64,000 nt of DNA, taken from Fontibacterium medardense (lineage in GTDB: Bacteria; Pseudomonadota; Alphaproteobacteria; Pelagibacterales; Pelagibacteraceae). The notes under the pieces were generated by a model that was given only the letters and a program-made list of their open reading frames with translations, had not been told where the DNA came from and searched no databases. The stretch spans positions 868,001-932,000 of the forward strand of contig OZ249404.1 in NCBI GenBank assembly GCA_965235075.1, in the 5' to 3' direction. The first letter of the stretch is position 1; every line of letters begins with the position of its first letter. Positions 24,485-32,457 of this stretch are shown here, in pieces. The position numbers and the translations under genes were made by a program.

Positions 24485-26218
24485 TTAAAAATAAAGTTTT
24501 TCTAATTGATCTCCATAAACTTTTTTTACTTGATGCCTTCGTGTTTTCATCGTTGGAGTGAGCATTTCATTTTCAATAGTAAATGGATCATCAATAATTA
24601 TAAATTTCTTAATTTTTTCAATAATGCTCAGTTCATTGTTAACTTTATCAATAATAAATTGTATTTTATTTTTTCTATCTTCTAAATCTTTTGCAGTAAC
24701 TATTAGAGCTACTAAAAAATTCTTTTTATCTCCATAAATGTAGCTTTGAATAATTTCTGGATAATTTGCTAATAAATTTTCTATTTTACTAGGGGCAATA
24801 TTATCTCCCCCGGCATTTACAATAATATCTTTTTTTCTATCAGTAATTTTTAAATATCCTTCATGGTCAATTTCTCCTATGTCTCCGGTATATAACCAAT
24901 TATCTCTTAAGATTTTTTCTGTCTCACTCTTATTATTCCAATACCCAAGCATGACATTTTCCCCCTTAACTAAAATCTCTCCGTCTGGGGCTATATTGAC
25001 CTCCACATCTTTAAAAATTCTTCCAACTGTGTCTATTTTAATTTTATCAATTGAATTACAGCTAACAACAGGCGAAGCCTCTGTCAGTCCATAACCTTGC
25101 AATGTTGGTAGGCCTAAAGAATTTAAAAAAATCCCAACATTATAATCCAAAGGTCCTCCGCCAGAGATAAACGCTTTTATTTTCCCGCCAAATTGGTTCT
25201 TAATTTTTTTTCTAACAATTATATCTAGTATAAAATTAATAAATTTTTCAAAAATGCTCATTTTTTTAAATAATATTTTTTTCTCTCCCAATTCTAATGT
25301 TTTATTAAAAATCATTTTTTTGAAACTACTCTGATTTTGTAAATTGATTTTAATTTTATTAACAAGATTTGTATAAAACCTCGGCACTGCAGTCATAATA
25401 GTTGGTCTTGCAATTTTTAAATTGGCTAACAATTTATCTAAGCTGTCTGAGTAAAATATTTTTGCTCCTAGGCTTAGTTGAACAAATTGAACTGTATGTT
25501 CATAAGAATGAGATAGCGGTAACCAAGTAACAAAAGTATTTTGTTGTTCTTTAATAAAATATAAAAATTCTAAAGCGCCTTCGCAATTTTTTAATATGCC
25601 ACCATGTGATAACACGACTCCCTTGGGTGTTCCTTGTGTACCAGAGGTATAAATAATGCAAGCAGGATCTTTTCTTATTAAACTTTTGTTAATCTTTTTA
25701 AAAAATATTTTTGTTTCTTCAATATCAATTTTTTTTTCTATAATAGTAGAAAAATTAATAACATTGTCTGCAACAACTTCATTTGTTTCATTTAAGAGAA
25801 CAATGAAATTAAAATTATAATTAATTTTTCTTGCAGCTAATAAAATATTCTTTAACAGTTGAGGGCTTGAGACAATTAATCCTGAAGGCTTACAGTCATT
25901 TATTGTAAATGCAAAATCATTTACTGTGTATGTCGTATAATTTGGAACCGTAATGGCTGAGTTTAATAATATTGCAAGATCTGCAATTAACCATTCGGGT
26001 CTATTTTCTGAAACTAATAATACTCTATCTCCTTTGATAATGTTTTTTTCATTTAAAAATTTTGCAAGCTTTAAAATATTATTATTTGTATCGGCCCAAG
26101 TATATGTCTGAAATTTTTTTAAGTTTAAATTATTAAAGAACAAATGATCTTCATTTTGATATTTTTCAAATTGTAAAAAAAATATTTCATTTAAACTGTT
26201 ATAAGATGAAATTTGCAT
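24485..26218 (-). CDS. Long-chain acyl-CoA synthetase (AMP-forming)
   Basis: The 577-residue adenylate-forming enzyme has the AMP-binding motif IIYTSGTQGTPKGV (about 187-200), LQGYGLTEASPV (about 375-386), TGDIGEIDHEGYLKITDRKKDIIV (about 440-464, as shorter units), and NIAPSKIE. The eukaryote-like layout with a long middle region fits the COG1022 long-chain fatty-acid CoA ligase group. It would activate fatty acids for lipid synthesis or degradation. Exact chain length is not predictable. Its stop lies three bases from the end of the tRNA-Arg on the other strand. Confidence 0.88.
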   Translation of the reverse strand: MQISSYNSLNEIFFLQFEKYQNEDHLFFNNLNLKKFQTYTWADTNNNILKLAKFLNEKNIIKGDRVLLVSENRPEWLIADLAILLNSAITVPNYTTYTVNDFAFTINDCKPSGLIVSSPQLLKNILLAARKINYNFNFIVLLNETNEVVADNVINFSTIIEKKIDIEETKIFFKKINKSLIRKDPACIIYTSGTQGTPKGVVLSHGGILKNCEGALEFLYFIKEQQNTFVTWLPLSHSYEHTVQFVQLSLGAKIFYSDSLDKLLANLKIARPTIMTAVPRFYTNLVNKIKINLQNQSSFKKMIFNKTLELGEKKILFKKMSIFEKFINFILDIIVRKKIKNQFGGKIKAFISGGGPLDYNVGIFLNSLGLPTLQGYGLTEASPVVSCNSIDKIKIDTVGRIFKDVEVNIAPDGEILVKGENVMLGYWNNKSETEKILRDNWLYTGDIGEIDHEGYLKITDRKKDIIVNAGGDNIAPSKIENLLANYPEIIQSYIYGDKKNFLVALIVTAKDLEDRKNKIQFIIDKVNNELSIIEKIKKFIIIDDPFTIENEMLTPTMKTRRHQVKKVYGDQLEKLYF

Positions 26219-26307
26219 AACTATTATTTTACTTTTTTAATCTATTTATTCTACAATTGTTATTTTAGGTGCTAATAATAAAATTAAATATATAAGCATT
26301 TTTTAAA

Positions 26308-26889
26308 ATGAGATCTCTATATAATAAAATTTTATCTATCTGCTCAAAAAAACAATCTGAAAAATTTTTATATTTTATAAGTTTTATTGAGAGTAGCGTT
26401 TTTCCAATTCCAATTGTTTTTTTAATGATCCCTGTCCAATTAGTAAAAAGGCATAGAGCAATGGCTATTGGTTTTTTTGTAACCGTATTTTCAGTACTGG
26501 GTGGAGCCTTAGGATATTATTTGGGATATTTTTTTTACGACACAATTGGAGCAAGGGTCATAAGTTTATATGGATATCAAGAATCTTTTATTACATTCAC
26601 AAATTCAATCACAAAAGAAATGGAATTTTGGATCGTATTTTTTTATGCATTTACTCCTCTTCCTTACAAACTTTTAACTATTGGTAGTGGATTTGTTCAG
26701 TTTAATTTTTGGATATTTATTGTTGGTAGCTTCATATCAAGAGCAATTCGTTTTTTAGCAATAAGCTTTTTGATATGGAAATATGGGGAAGGTATAAAAA
26801 ATTTTATAGAAAAATATTTAAATATTTTATCAATAGTAAGTGTAATCTTATTATTGATAATATTTTTTATAGTAAAATATTTTTTTTAA
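26308..26889 (+). CDS. YqaA/DedA-like (VTT domain) membrane protein, copy 1
   Basis: The 193-residue protein has about five hydrophobic segments. Family signatures are ESSVFPIPIVFLMIPV (about 29-44), GGALGYYLGYFF (about 68-79) and FYAFTPLPYKLLTIGSGFVQF (about 112-132). This fits YqaA-type SNARE-associated/DedA-like proteins, linked to lipid scrambling and membrane potential. A second copy lies at 27211-27831, with the tRNA-Leu and a small ORF between. The two are only moderately similar, so the duplication is old. Confidence 0.85.
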   Translation: MRSLYNKILSICSKKQSEKFLYFISFIESSVFPIPIVFLMIPVQLVKRHRAMAIGFFVTVFSVLGGALGYYLGYFFYDTIGARVISLYGYQESFITFTNSITKEMEFWIVFFYAFTPLPYKLLTIGSGFVQFNFWIFIVGSFISRAIRFLAISFLIWKYGEGIKNFIEKYLNILSIVSVILLLIIFFIVKYFF

Positions 26890-26890
26890 T

Positions 26891-26976
26891 TGGTGCGGAA
26901 GGAGGGATTTGAACCCTCACACTCTTGCGAGCAATAGATTTTGAGTCTATCATGTCTACCGTTCCATCACTTCCGC
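26891..26976 (-). tRNA. tRNA-Leu (anticodon CAA)
   Basis: On the minus strand the acceptor stem GCGGAAG pairs with CTTCCGC, followed by A and an encoded CCA (26891-26893). The anticodon stem ATAGA/TCTAT carries the loop CTCAAAA, giving CAA, which reads UUG. A long variable arm (TGCTCGCAAGAGTG) marks it as a class II tRNA. Total 86 bases. Confidence 0.96.
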
Positions 26977-26986
26977 AAATCTTATT

Positions 26987-27172
26987 TTATTTCTTATTAA
27001 TAAAACTAATTTTTACTAAAATCGCAAGAAGCAACCAGATAATAAAAGATTCTCCGTGATTAATCCTATAGGATGCTCCAAAAAGCTTAGCGATAGCAAT
27101 TACCAAATAAAAAACTACTGGAGAAATCACTAAAGATATCGCAAATTGTTTAATATCAAATTTTAATTTCAT
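26987..27172 (-). CDS. Small two-helix membrane protein of unknown function
   Basis: The 61-residue ORF encodes two hydrophobic helices (about 9-29 and 42-57) separated by a polar loop with RINHGES. No family was recognised. Support comes from a good minus-strand promoter directly upstream (27179-27206) that would start transcription at or next to the ATG, suggesting a leaderless mRNA. There is no Shine-Dalgarno sequence. It lies between tRNA-Leu and the second YqaA-like gene. Confidence 0.55.
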   Translation of the reverse strand: MKLKFDIKQFAISLVISPVVFYLVIAIAKLFGASYRINHGESFIIWLLLAILVKISFINKK

Positions 27173-27178
27173 TTTTTA

Positions 27179-27206
27179 ATTATATAAATTCAAATATACA
27201 TGACAA
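27179..27206 (-). promoter_or_regulatory. Sigma70-type promoter for the small membrane ORF
   Basis: On the minus strand TTGTCA (27201-27206) and TATAAT (27179-27184) are 16 bases apart. The expected transcription start falls at about 27172, the first base of the ATG. Confidence 0.55.
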
Positions 27207-27210
27207 GTTA

Positions 27211-27831
27211 ATGTTAAAAAATTTATTAAATAAACTTATAAAACTAGCAGGGCACAAATTAGCAAAGTATGTCCTGGCTGTTTGGTGTTTTTTTGAAAAC
27301 ATATTCTTTCCATTTCCTTCAGATGCAATTGTAATTCCAATGTCAATTTCCAAACCAAAGAGATGGTTTGAAACGTTCGCGATTGCAACTACAGCTGCCT
27401 TTGCAGGAGCTCTTGTTGCCTACGCTATAGGAAGTTTTATGTTTCAAAAGTTGGGTATACACATATTTGAACTTTCCGGTGTAGACGATCCCAAAAAATT
27501 CTTAGCAATTTTTTACAAAAAAAGCACAATGATAACTTTTGCTTTCATATTATTTATCTCTGGATTTACACCTCTTCCATTTAATTTACTTGCAATTGCT
27601 AGTGGTTTTGTTCATTTTAATTTTCCCTTATTTGCTGCTACAGCTTTATTTACGAGGGGAGCAAGATATTTCTTGTTAGCTTATTTATTTTCCAAATATG
27701 GCGCTAAGATTCAAAAACAGATTGATCAAAAGTTTTCAACTTTTGTAATTTGGGTGGTTGGAAGCTTTGCTGTTGTGATTGCAGGAATGTATTTGTTTTA
27801 TGTTAAATTTCCACAGTATTTTATTGCTTGA
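27211..27831 (+). CDS. YqaA/DedA-like (VTT domain) membrane protein, copy 2
   Basis: The 206-residue protein has the family pattern FFENIFFPFPSDAIVIPMS (about 28-46), AFAGALVAYAIGSFMF (about 64-79) and FISGFTPLPFNLLAIASGFVHF (about 112-133). It is a paralog of 26308-26889 with the same TPLP...SGFV.F core. The stop overlaps the TTG start of dsbB (TTGA), so it is co-transcribed with dsbB and coq7. Confidence 0.86.
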   Translation: MLKNLLNKLIKLAGHKLAKYVLAVWCFFENIFFPFPSDAIVIPMSISKPKRWFETFAIATTAAFAGALVAYAIGSFMFQKLGIHIFELSGVDDPKKFLAIFYKKSTMITFAFILFISGFTPLPFNLLAIASGFVHFNFPLFAATALFTRGARYFLLAYLFSKYGAKIQKQIDQKFSTFVIWVVGSFAVVIAGMYLFYVKFPQYFIA

Positions 27832-28313
27832 AAAATAAAATTTATAAATTTTTTATATACATTTTTGTAATCAATTTTTTAATTGTTTCGTCAGCATTAT
27901 TTATTGAATATATTTTAAAAGTTAAACCTTGCGCTCTTTGTATTTATCAGCGTTACCCCTATTATTTAATTTTACTACTCTGTGCTTTATTTTTTTTAAA
28001 GAATAATTGGAAAAATCAATTAATGATTTTAATCACTTTGACATCTACAGTAAGTTTTTTTCTTGCTGGATACCACGTTGGAATTGAATATGGATTAATT
28101 AATGAACTATCTAGCTGTAAAACAGAAATTAGCAAAAATATGTCTAAAGATATTCTTTTAAAAGAACTTCAAAGTAAATTAGCCCCATCGTGTAAAGAAG
28201 TAGAATTTAAATTATTTGGCTTATCTTTAGCCTCAATTAATATGATTATGTCTTTAATTCTTACAATTTTATATTATAAAATATTCTCATGGACAAAAAA
28301 AACGAACAAATAG
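27828..28313 (+). CDS. dsbB: Disulfide bond formation protein B
   Basis: DsbB reoxidises DsbA and passes electrons to quinone. The 161-residue protein has four hydrophobic helices, the first redox pair C35-x-x-C38 in CALCIYQRYPY with the quinone-binding QR at 41-42, and the second periplasmic pair C97 and C122. The start is TTG at 27828, overlapping the upstream stop; no better in-frame ATG keeps the first helix. It overlaps coq7 by 25 bases, which is notable because coq7 makes the quinone that DsbB uses. Confidence 0.92.
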   Translation: MKNKIYKFFIYIFVINFLIVSSALFIEYILKVKPCALCIYQRYPYYLILLLCALFFLKNNWKNQLMILITLTSTVSFFLAGYHVGIEYGLINELSSCKTEISKNMSKDILLKELQSKLAPSCKEVEFKLFGLSLASINMIMSLILTILYYKIFSWTKKTNK

Positions 28314-28828
28314 CTGAAATGATCAGAGTCAATCACGCTGGCGAACGTGGTGCAATAAAAATATATGAGGGACAATTAAGAGCTCTTCAACTTTTTAATA
28401 AAGATCCAGAATTACAAAATACTATTAAGGAAATGCGTGATCACGAATTAGAACATTTAGAATTTTTTGAAAACCAAATTATTGAGAGAAAAGTTAGACC
28501 TACAGCTTTGCTTCCTTTATGGGATGTCCTTGGTACAGCTCTGGGTTTTGGTACAGCATTGCTTGGAAAAAAAGCTACTGCTTTATGCACTTCTGCTGTT
28601 GAAGAAGTTATTGGTGGTCATTATGGAGAACAGATAGATATTTTGTCTAAAGAATATAAAGAAGAAAAAGAACTAAAAGAAAAATTTATTAAATTTAGAG
28701 AAGAAGAACTTGAACACAAAAATACTGCTGAAAGTTTAGGTGCTAATAATGATGGTTTATATTCTATTTTAGATACCGTAATAAAAAATAGTTCTAAATT
28801 AGCTATAGCTATTTCAAAAAAATATTAG
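28289..28828 (+). CDS. coq7: Demethoxyubiquinone hydroxylase (Coq7/CAT5)
   Basis: Coq7 is a di-iron monooxygenase that hydroxylates demethoxyubiquinone in ubiquinone synthesis. The 179-residue protein starts with the typical MIRVNHAGERGAIKIYEGQ region (from residue 11) and has the iron-binding pairs MRDHELEHLEFF (about 50-61), EEVIGGHYGEQ (about 109-119) and REEELEHKNTAE (about 141-152). Start is ATG 28289, which overlaps dsbB; ATG 28319 is a possible shorter start. It converges on the HNH gene with a four-base overlap. Confidence 0.94.
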   Translation: MDKKNEQIAEMIRVNHAGERGAIKIYEGQLRALQLFNKDPELQNTIKEMRDHELEHLEFFENQIIERKVRPTALLPLWDVLGTALGFGTALLGKKATALCTSAVEEVIGGHYGEQIDILSKEYKEEKELKEKFIKFREEELEHKNTAESLGANNDGLYSILDTVIKNSSKLAIAISKKY

Positions 28829-29394
28829 CTTTCAAGCTTAACGTCCCAATATAAATAGTCTAACCAGCTCTGATGTAAAAAATTTGGCGGAAAAAATTTT
28901 CCATTATCATGCAATTCTTCTACTGTCGGTCTAGTTGGTTTTGTTTTTGGGATCATTCCACTAACATGAGGAAGTTTGCCGCCCTTTTTTACGTTACATG
29001 TACAACAAGCAGATACCACATTCTCCCAACAAGTAATTCCTCCTCTGGATCTTGGTATTACGTGATCAAAGGTTAAATTTTTATTATCTCCGCAATACTG
29101 ACAAGAAAATCTATCTCTTAAAAAAACATTAAATCTTGTAAAATTTGGAAACTCAGAAGGTTTTATATATTTCTTTAATGAAATTACGCTTGGTAATTTC
29201 ATAGAAAAAGAAGGACTCCTAATTTCGCGATCATATTCTGAAACTATTGTCACTCTATCTAAAAAAACGTCACGAACAGCATCTTGCCAACACCACAATG
29301 ATAAAGGGTAATAACTTAGCGGCCTATAATCTGCATTTAATACAAGAGCTGGGCACTTATCTAAGGGTACTGAATTAGATTCTGTAATAATCAT
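28825..29394 (-). CDS. HNH endonuclease family protein
   Basis: The 189-residue protein has an N-terminal region ALVLNADYRPLSYYPLS, then an HNH core with CxxC pairs: CQYCG (about 115-119), LTFDHVIPRSRGG (about 124-136, with the catalytic His) and CCTCN (about 147-151). This type, with the LNADYRPLS start, is widespread in alphaproteobacteria as a chromosomal, non-mobile gene. Its role is unknown; a structure-specific DNA repair function is possible. Nothing nearby suggests a restriction system. Confidence 0.88.
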   Translation of the reverse strand: MIITESNSVPLDKCPALVLNADYRPLSYYPLSLWCWQDAVRDVFLDRVTIVSEYDREIRSPSFSMKLPSVISLKKYIKPSEFPNFTRFNVFLRDRFSCQYCGDNKNLTFDHVIPRSRGGITCWENVVSACCTCNVKKGGKLPHVSGMIPKTKPTRPTVEELHDNGKFFPPNFLHQSWLDYLYWDVKLES

Positions 29395-29439
29395 TTAATA
29401 CATTAGTTGATATATCAATTTTATTTATAATCAAAATAT

Positions 29440-30105
29440 TTATTTTTTATTACTGTTAATAAATTCTAGACCTAAACTTAATCCTTCTACTGGAATAGTA
29501 TGGTCACAACCTTTAAAAATTTTAGTTTTAAAATCAAATTTATTTTGCAATAAAAAATTTTTTGCCTCCATCATTTCTTCTAACGGAACAATACTATCAT
29601 CATCTCCATGCATTAAAAAAATCAAAGGTTTTGATTTAATATTCTGTTCTAAAGAAATAGGATCATAAATCTTTCCAGAATAACCAACTACTCCTGCAAC
29701 CTTATTAGAATTTGTTAAGGCATAATGTAAGGACATCATCGTACCTTGACTAAAGCCTACTAGAAATAACTTTGAATAATCTAAATTTAATTCTTTGAGT
29801 TTTGCATTAATAAATTCGGTTAATTTTAGTATTGAATTTTGTAATTCTAAATTAATTTTTTTCACGTCATGACTCATAAGATCAAACCATTCAAATCCTC
29901 CAGGGTTTACTGAGCAAATATTTGGTGCATTGGGTGAGGTAAAATAAAAATCAGGTAAAAATCTTTGCCAATAATTTCCAATATTAATTAAATCTTTTCC
30001 ATCGGCCCCATATCCATGACAAAATACTATTAAATAATTTGCCCTAGAAGAGCTTTGTGCCAAAGAAGTTGCCTTTAAAAATATATTTTCTTCGATTAAT
30101 TTCAT
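29440..30105 (-). CDS. Carboxylesterase/phospholipase (alpha/beta hydrolase)
   Basis: The 221-residue protein has the serine-hydrolase triad: nucleophile Ser in VGFSQGTMMSL (about 116-126), Asp in LMHGDDDSIVP (about 173-183), and His in FKGCDHTIP (about 204-212). FCHGYGADGKDLI near residue 28 supplies the oxyanion region. It fits the short esterase/lysophospholipase (YpfH/YvaK-type) group. There is no signal peptide, so it acts in the cytoplasm. The substrate is unknown. Confidence 0.88.
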   Translation of the reverse strand: MKLIEENIFLKATSLAQSSSRANYLIVFCHGYGADGKDLINIGNYWQRFLPDFYFTSPNAPNICSVNPGGFEWFDLMSHDVKKINLELQNSILKLTEFINAKLKELNLDYSKLFLVGFSQGTMMSLHYALTNSNKVAGVVGYSGKIYDPISLEQNIKSKPLIFLMHGDDDSIVPLEEMMEAKNFLLQNKFDFKTKIFKGCDHTIPVEGLSLGLEFINSNKK

Positions 30106-30155
30106 TAATATTTTATTTTATATAATTTTAATCATTTTATGATAATTATTTCTGA

Positions 30156-30356
30156 ATGTCAGATTTAAGTCGTATTATTGCAATAATTGCATTGATTGTT
30201 GTTACCGTAATTCTTATACGTGGATTAAAATCATTTTTTCTTGGCAGCAATATTGATGATAAAAGAAAAAGTAACAAACTAATGCAGTTAAGAGTTGTTG
30301 CTCAATTTATTGCTATAGTTATTTTAATGACTTTATTTTATTTTCATAAAAAATAA
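30156..30356 (+). CDS. Small HIG1-like twin-transmembrane protein
   Basis: The 66-residue protein has two membrane helices (about 6-23 and 47-63). The loop contains SNKLMQLRVVAQFIAIVIL, close to the HIG1 pattern (M-x-x-R-x-x-x-Q). In mitochondria HIG1 proteins associate with cytochrome oxidase; bacterial homologs are often called twin transmembrane proteins. A role in respiratory complexes is inference. It is divergent from the esterase gene. Confidence 0.75.
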   Translation: MSDLSRIIAIIALIVVTVILIRGLKSFFLGSNIDDKRKSNKLMQLRVVAQFIAIVILMTLFYFHKK

Positions 30357-30358
30357 GC

Positions 30359-30904
30359 CTATAGATTTTTTAACCAACTAATAAATTTTTCATCAGAAAA
30401 GTTAATGGAACCTATAACTCTTGCTATTTCTTTACCGTTGCGGTCTACAATTAAAGTTGTTGGCAAGCCTCTTAATCCAACTTTATTAGCCAAAACATAC
30501 TCTGGATCATAATAAGTAGAAAAATTCTTAATTTTTAATTCAGTAAAAAATTTATCAGTTTTTTTCTTATTTATTTTCTCAAGATTAATGGCAAATATTT
30601 TTATTTTATCTGTGCCCATAAGATCAACTAATTTATCAATTGAGGGCATTTCTTCTTTGCAGGGCACACACCAAGTAGACCAAAAATTAATTAAATTTAT
30701 TTGACGATCAAATTTATTAAATTTTAATTTTTTACCCGAGAAATCTATAAATTCTTCACCAATAATTTCTTTTGCAACCTCATGCACAACTATGTTCTTG
30801 TATGGAAGATCTTTAATGGGTTGTGATAAAGAGTGATTAGTAATAAATAATAATAAAACACTTAAATAAACTAAATATTTAAAGGAATTGCGTAAAAAAA
30901 ACAT
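30359..30904 (-). CDS. TlpA-like membrane-anchored thioredoxin
   Basis: The 181-residue protein has an N-terminal signal anchor (about 8-26) and a thioredoxin-fold domain with the active site WSTWCVPCKEEMP (about 71-83), followed by the cis-proline loop GLRGLPTT (about 147-154). TlpA-like proteins reduce disulfides in the periplasm, for example in cytochrome oxidase or cytochrome c maturation. It is divergent from argH, a placement seen in other alphaproteobacteria. Confidence 0.9.
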   Translation of the reverse strand: MFFLRNSFKYLVYLSVLLLFITNHSLSQPIKDLPYKNIVVHEVAKEIIGEEFIDFSGKKLKFNKFDRQINLINFWSTWCVPCKEEMPSIDKLVDLMGTDKIKIFAINLEKINKKKTDKFFTELKIKNFSTYYDPEYVLANKVGLRGLPTTLIVDRNGKEIARVIGSINFSDEKFISWLKNL

Positions 30905-30931
30905 AGTTTAGTTTTATACATTATTAAAAAT

Positions 30932-32320
30932 ATGACTAAAAGAAATAAAAATAAAGTGTGGGGTACAAGAGTTAAAAAACCTACCTCAAAACTTTTACAA
31001 TCAATTAATTCTTCGATTGATATAGATAAAAGATTATTCAATGAAGATATTGATGCGTCTATTGTACATTGCGAAATGTTATCAAAGCAGAAAATTATTA
31101 ACAGTGAATCTGCTAAAAAAATTATTTTTGGATTAAAAAAGATTAAAATAGAAATACAAAATAATAAATTTGAATTTAAAAAAGAAAATGAAGATATCCA
31201 TCTTAATGTTGAAAAAAGATTATTTGAAATTATTGGAGATCACGCTGGATATCTACATACAGCAAGATCAAGAAATGATCAGGTTGTAACAGATTTTAAA
31301 CTTTGGGTTAAAAAATCTGCAAACATTATTGATAAAAACTTAACTCTGCTCATCAAAAGTTTTTTAAATAAAGCTAAAAGAAATATTGATGTAATTATGC
31401 CTGGATTTACGCATCTTAAAAATGCGCAACCGGTACTCTTTTCTCATTATCTATTAGCATATGTAGAAATGTTCAAAAGAGATAAAAAAAGAATTAAAAG
31501 TTTTTTAGAAAATATTAATGAAAATCCTTTAGGATCCGCAGCTCTTGCTGGGACTTCTTATAATATTGATAGACACTTTACTTCAAAAAAACTTGGATTT
31601 AAAAAACCTACTGACAATTCTATTGATTCAGTTTCTGATAGAGATTTTGCTATTGAATTCTTATTTATAGCATCTCTATGCTCGGTGCATCTATCAAGAC
31701 TTGCTGAAGAAATTATTATTTGGAATTCAGATCTTGTAAACTTAATCACTCTTGAAGATAGTTTATTAACAGGATCTTCAATTATGCCTCAAAAAAAGAA
31801 TCCTGATTCTGCAGAATTAATCAGAGGGAAAACTGGAAGAATATTTGGGCAATTAACTTCTTTGTTAACTACTATGAAAGGCTTGCCTCTTGCCTACTTT
31901 AAAGACATGCAAGAGGATAAGGAGAGCGTATTTGATTCATACGATAGTCTTTTATTAAATATTCAGCTTGCGACGGAATTGGTAGATGGAATGAAACCAA
32001 ATAAAACTAAAATGTTAGCCGCTGCAAAATTGGGTTTTACTACTGCAACTGACTTTGCTGATTATTTAGTAAAAAAAGGAATGTCTTTTAGAGACGCACA
32101 CAAAAAATCTGCGACTCTTGTAAATATTGCTGAAAAAAATAATCAAACACTTGATGAGTTAGATTTTTCAACCATTAAAAAAGTTGAAAAAAGCGTAGAA
32201 AAAGATGTTTTGAAAATGTTTGATCTAAAGAATTCAGTGAATTCAAAAAAATCTTATGGCGGAACGTCACCGTTTAATGTTAATAAAATGATAAAAAAAT
32301 ATCAAAAAGAGTTTAAATGA
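30932..32320 (+). CDS. argH: Argininosuccinate lyase
   Basis: ArgH splits argininosuccinate into arginine and fumarate, the last step of arginine synthesis. The 462-residue protein has the fumarase/aspartase superfamily signature GSSIMPQKKNPD (about 281-292), HTARSRNDQV (about 109-118) and AGTSYNIDR. It opens the unit argH-lipoprotein-lysA-plsC; its stop overlaps the next start (ATGA). Confidence 0.97.
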   Translation: MTKRNKNKVWGTRVKKPTSKLLQSINSSIDIDKRLFNEDIDASIVHCEMLSKQKIINSESAKKIIFGLKKIKIEIQNNKFEFKKENEDIHLNVEKRLFEIIGDHAGYLHTARSRNDQVVTDFKLWVKKSANIIDKNLTLLIKSFLNKAKRNIDVIMPGFTHLKNAQPVLFSHYLLAYVEMFKRDKKRIKSFLENINENPLGSAALAGTSYNIDRHFTSKKLGFKKPTDNSIDSVSDRDFAIEFLFIASLCSVHLSRLAEEIIIWNSDLVNLITLEDSLLTGSSIMPQKKNPDSAELIRGKTGRIFGQLTSLLTTMKGLPLAYFKDMQEDKESVFDSYDSLLLNIQLATELVDGMKPNKTKMLAAAKLGFTTATDFADYLVKKGMSFRDAHKKSATLVNIAEKNNQTLDELDFSTIKKVEKSVEKDVLKMFDLKNSVNSKKSYGGTSPFNVNKMIKKYQKEFK

Positions 32321-32457
32321 TTAGAATTTTATTAATATTCTCAATATTATTTTTAACATCGTCTTGTGGTGTAAAAAATAATCCAGTTTACCAATCTTTT
32401 AATAATAATTTTGAAAAACAATCTTTAGAAACTAAAATTGATATCAAAATCATTTAA
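32317..32457 (+). CDS. Small LptM/YifL-like lipoprotein
   Basis: The 46-residue ORF starts at ATG 32317 (ATGA overlap with argH) and its TAA overlaps the lysA ATG. It has a short signal peptide with a lipobox-like LTSSCGVK, giving a lipidated Cys at residue 17, then a CGxKxNPxY motif similar to the CGxKGPLY of YifL/LptM. LptM supports LPS transporter (LptD) assembly in Escherichia coli. A tiny lipoprotein between argH and lysA is found in many proteobacteria. Function is inferred from motif and position only. Confidence 0.8.
   Translation: MIRILLIFSILFLTSSCGVKNNPVYQSFNNNFEKQSLETKIDIKII

Noticed and set aside
28825..29394. HNH nuclease as part of a defence or mobile system
   Set aside because: Neighbours are coq7 and an esterase, with no methylase, integrase, repeats or att-like sites; the protein looks like the ordinary chromosomal HNH family.
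29407..29418. TTGATATATCAA palindrome upstream of the HNH gene
   Set aside because: A 12-base AT-rich palindrome is expected by chance in such DNA and no promoter elements align with it.
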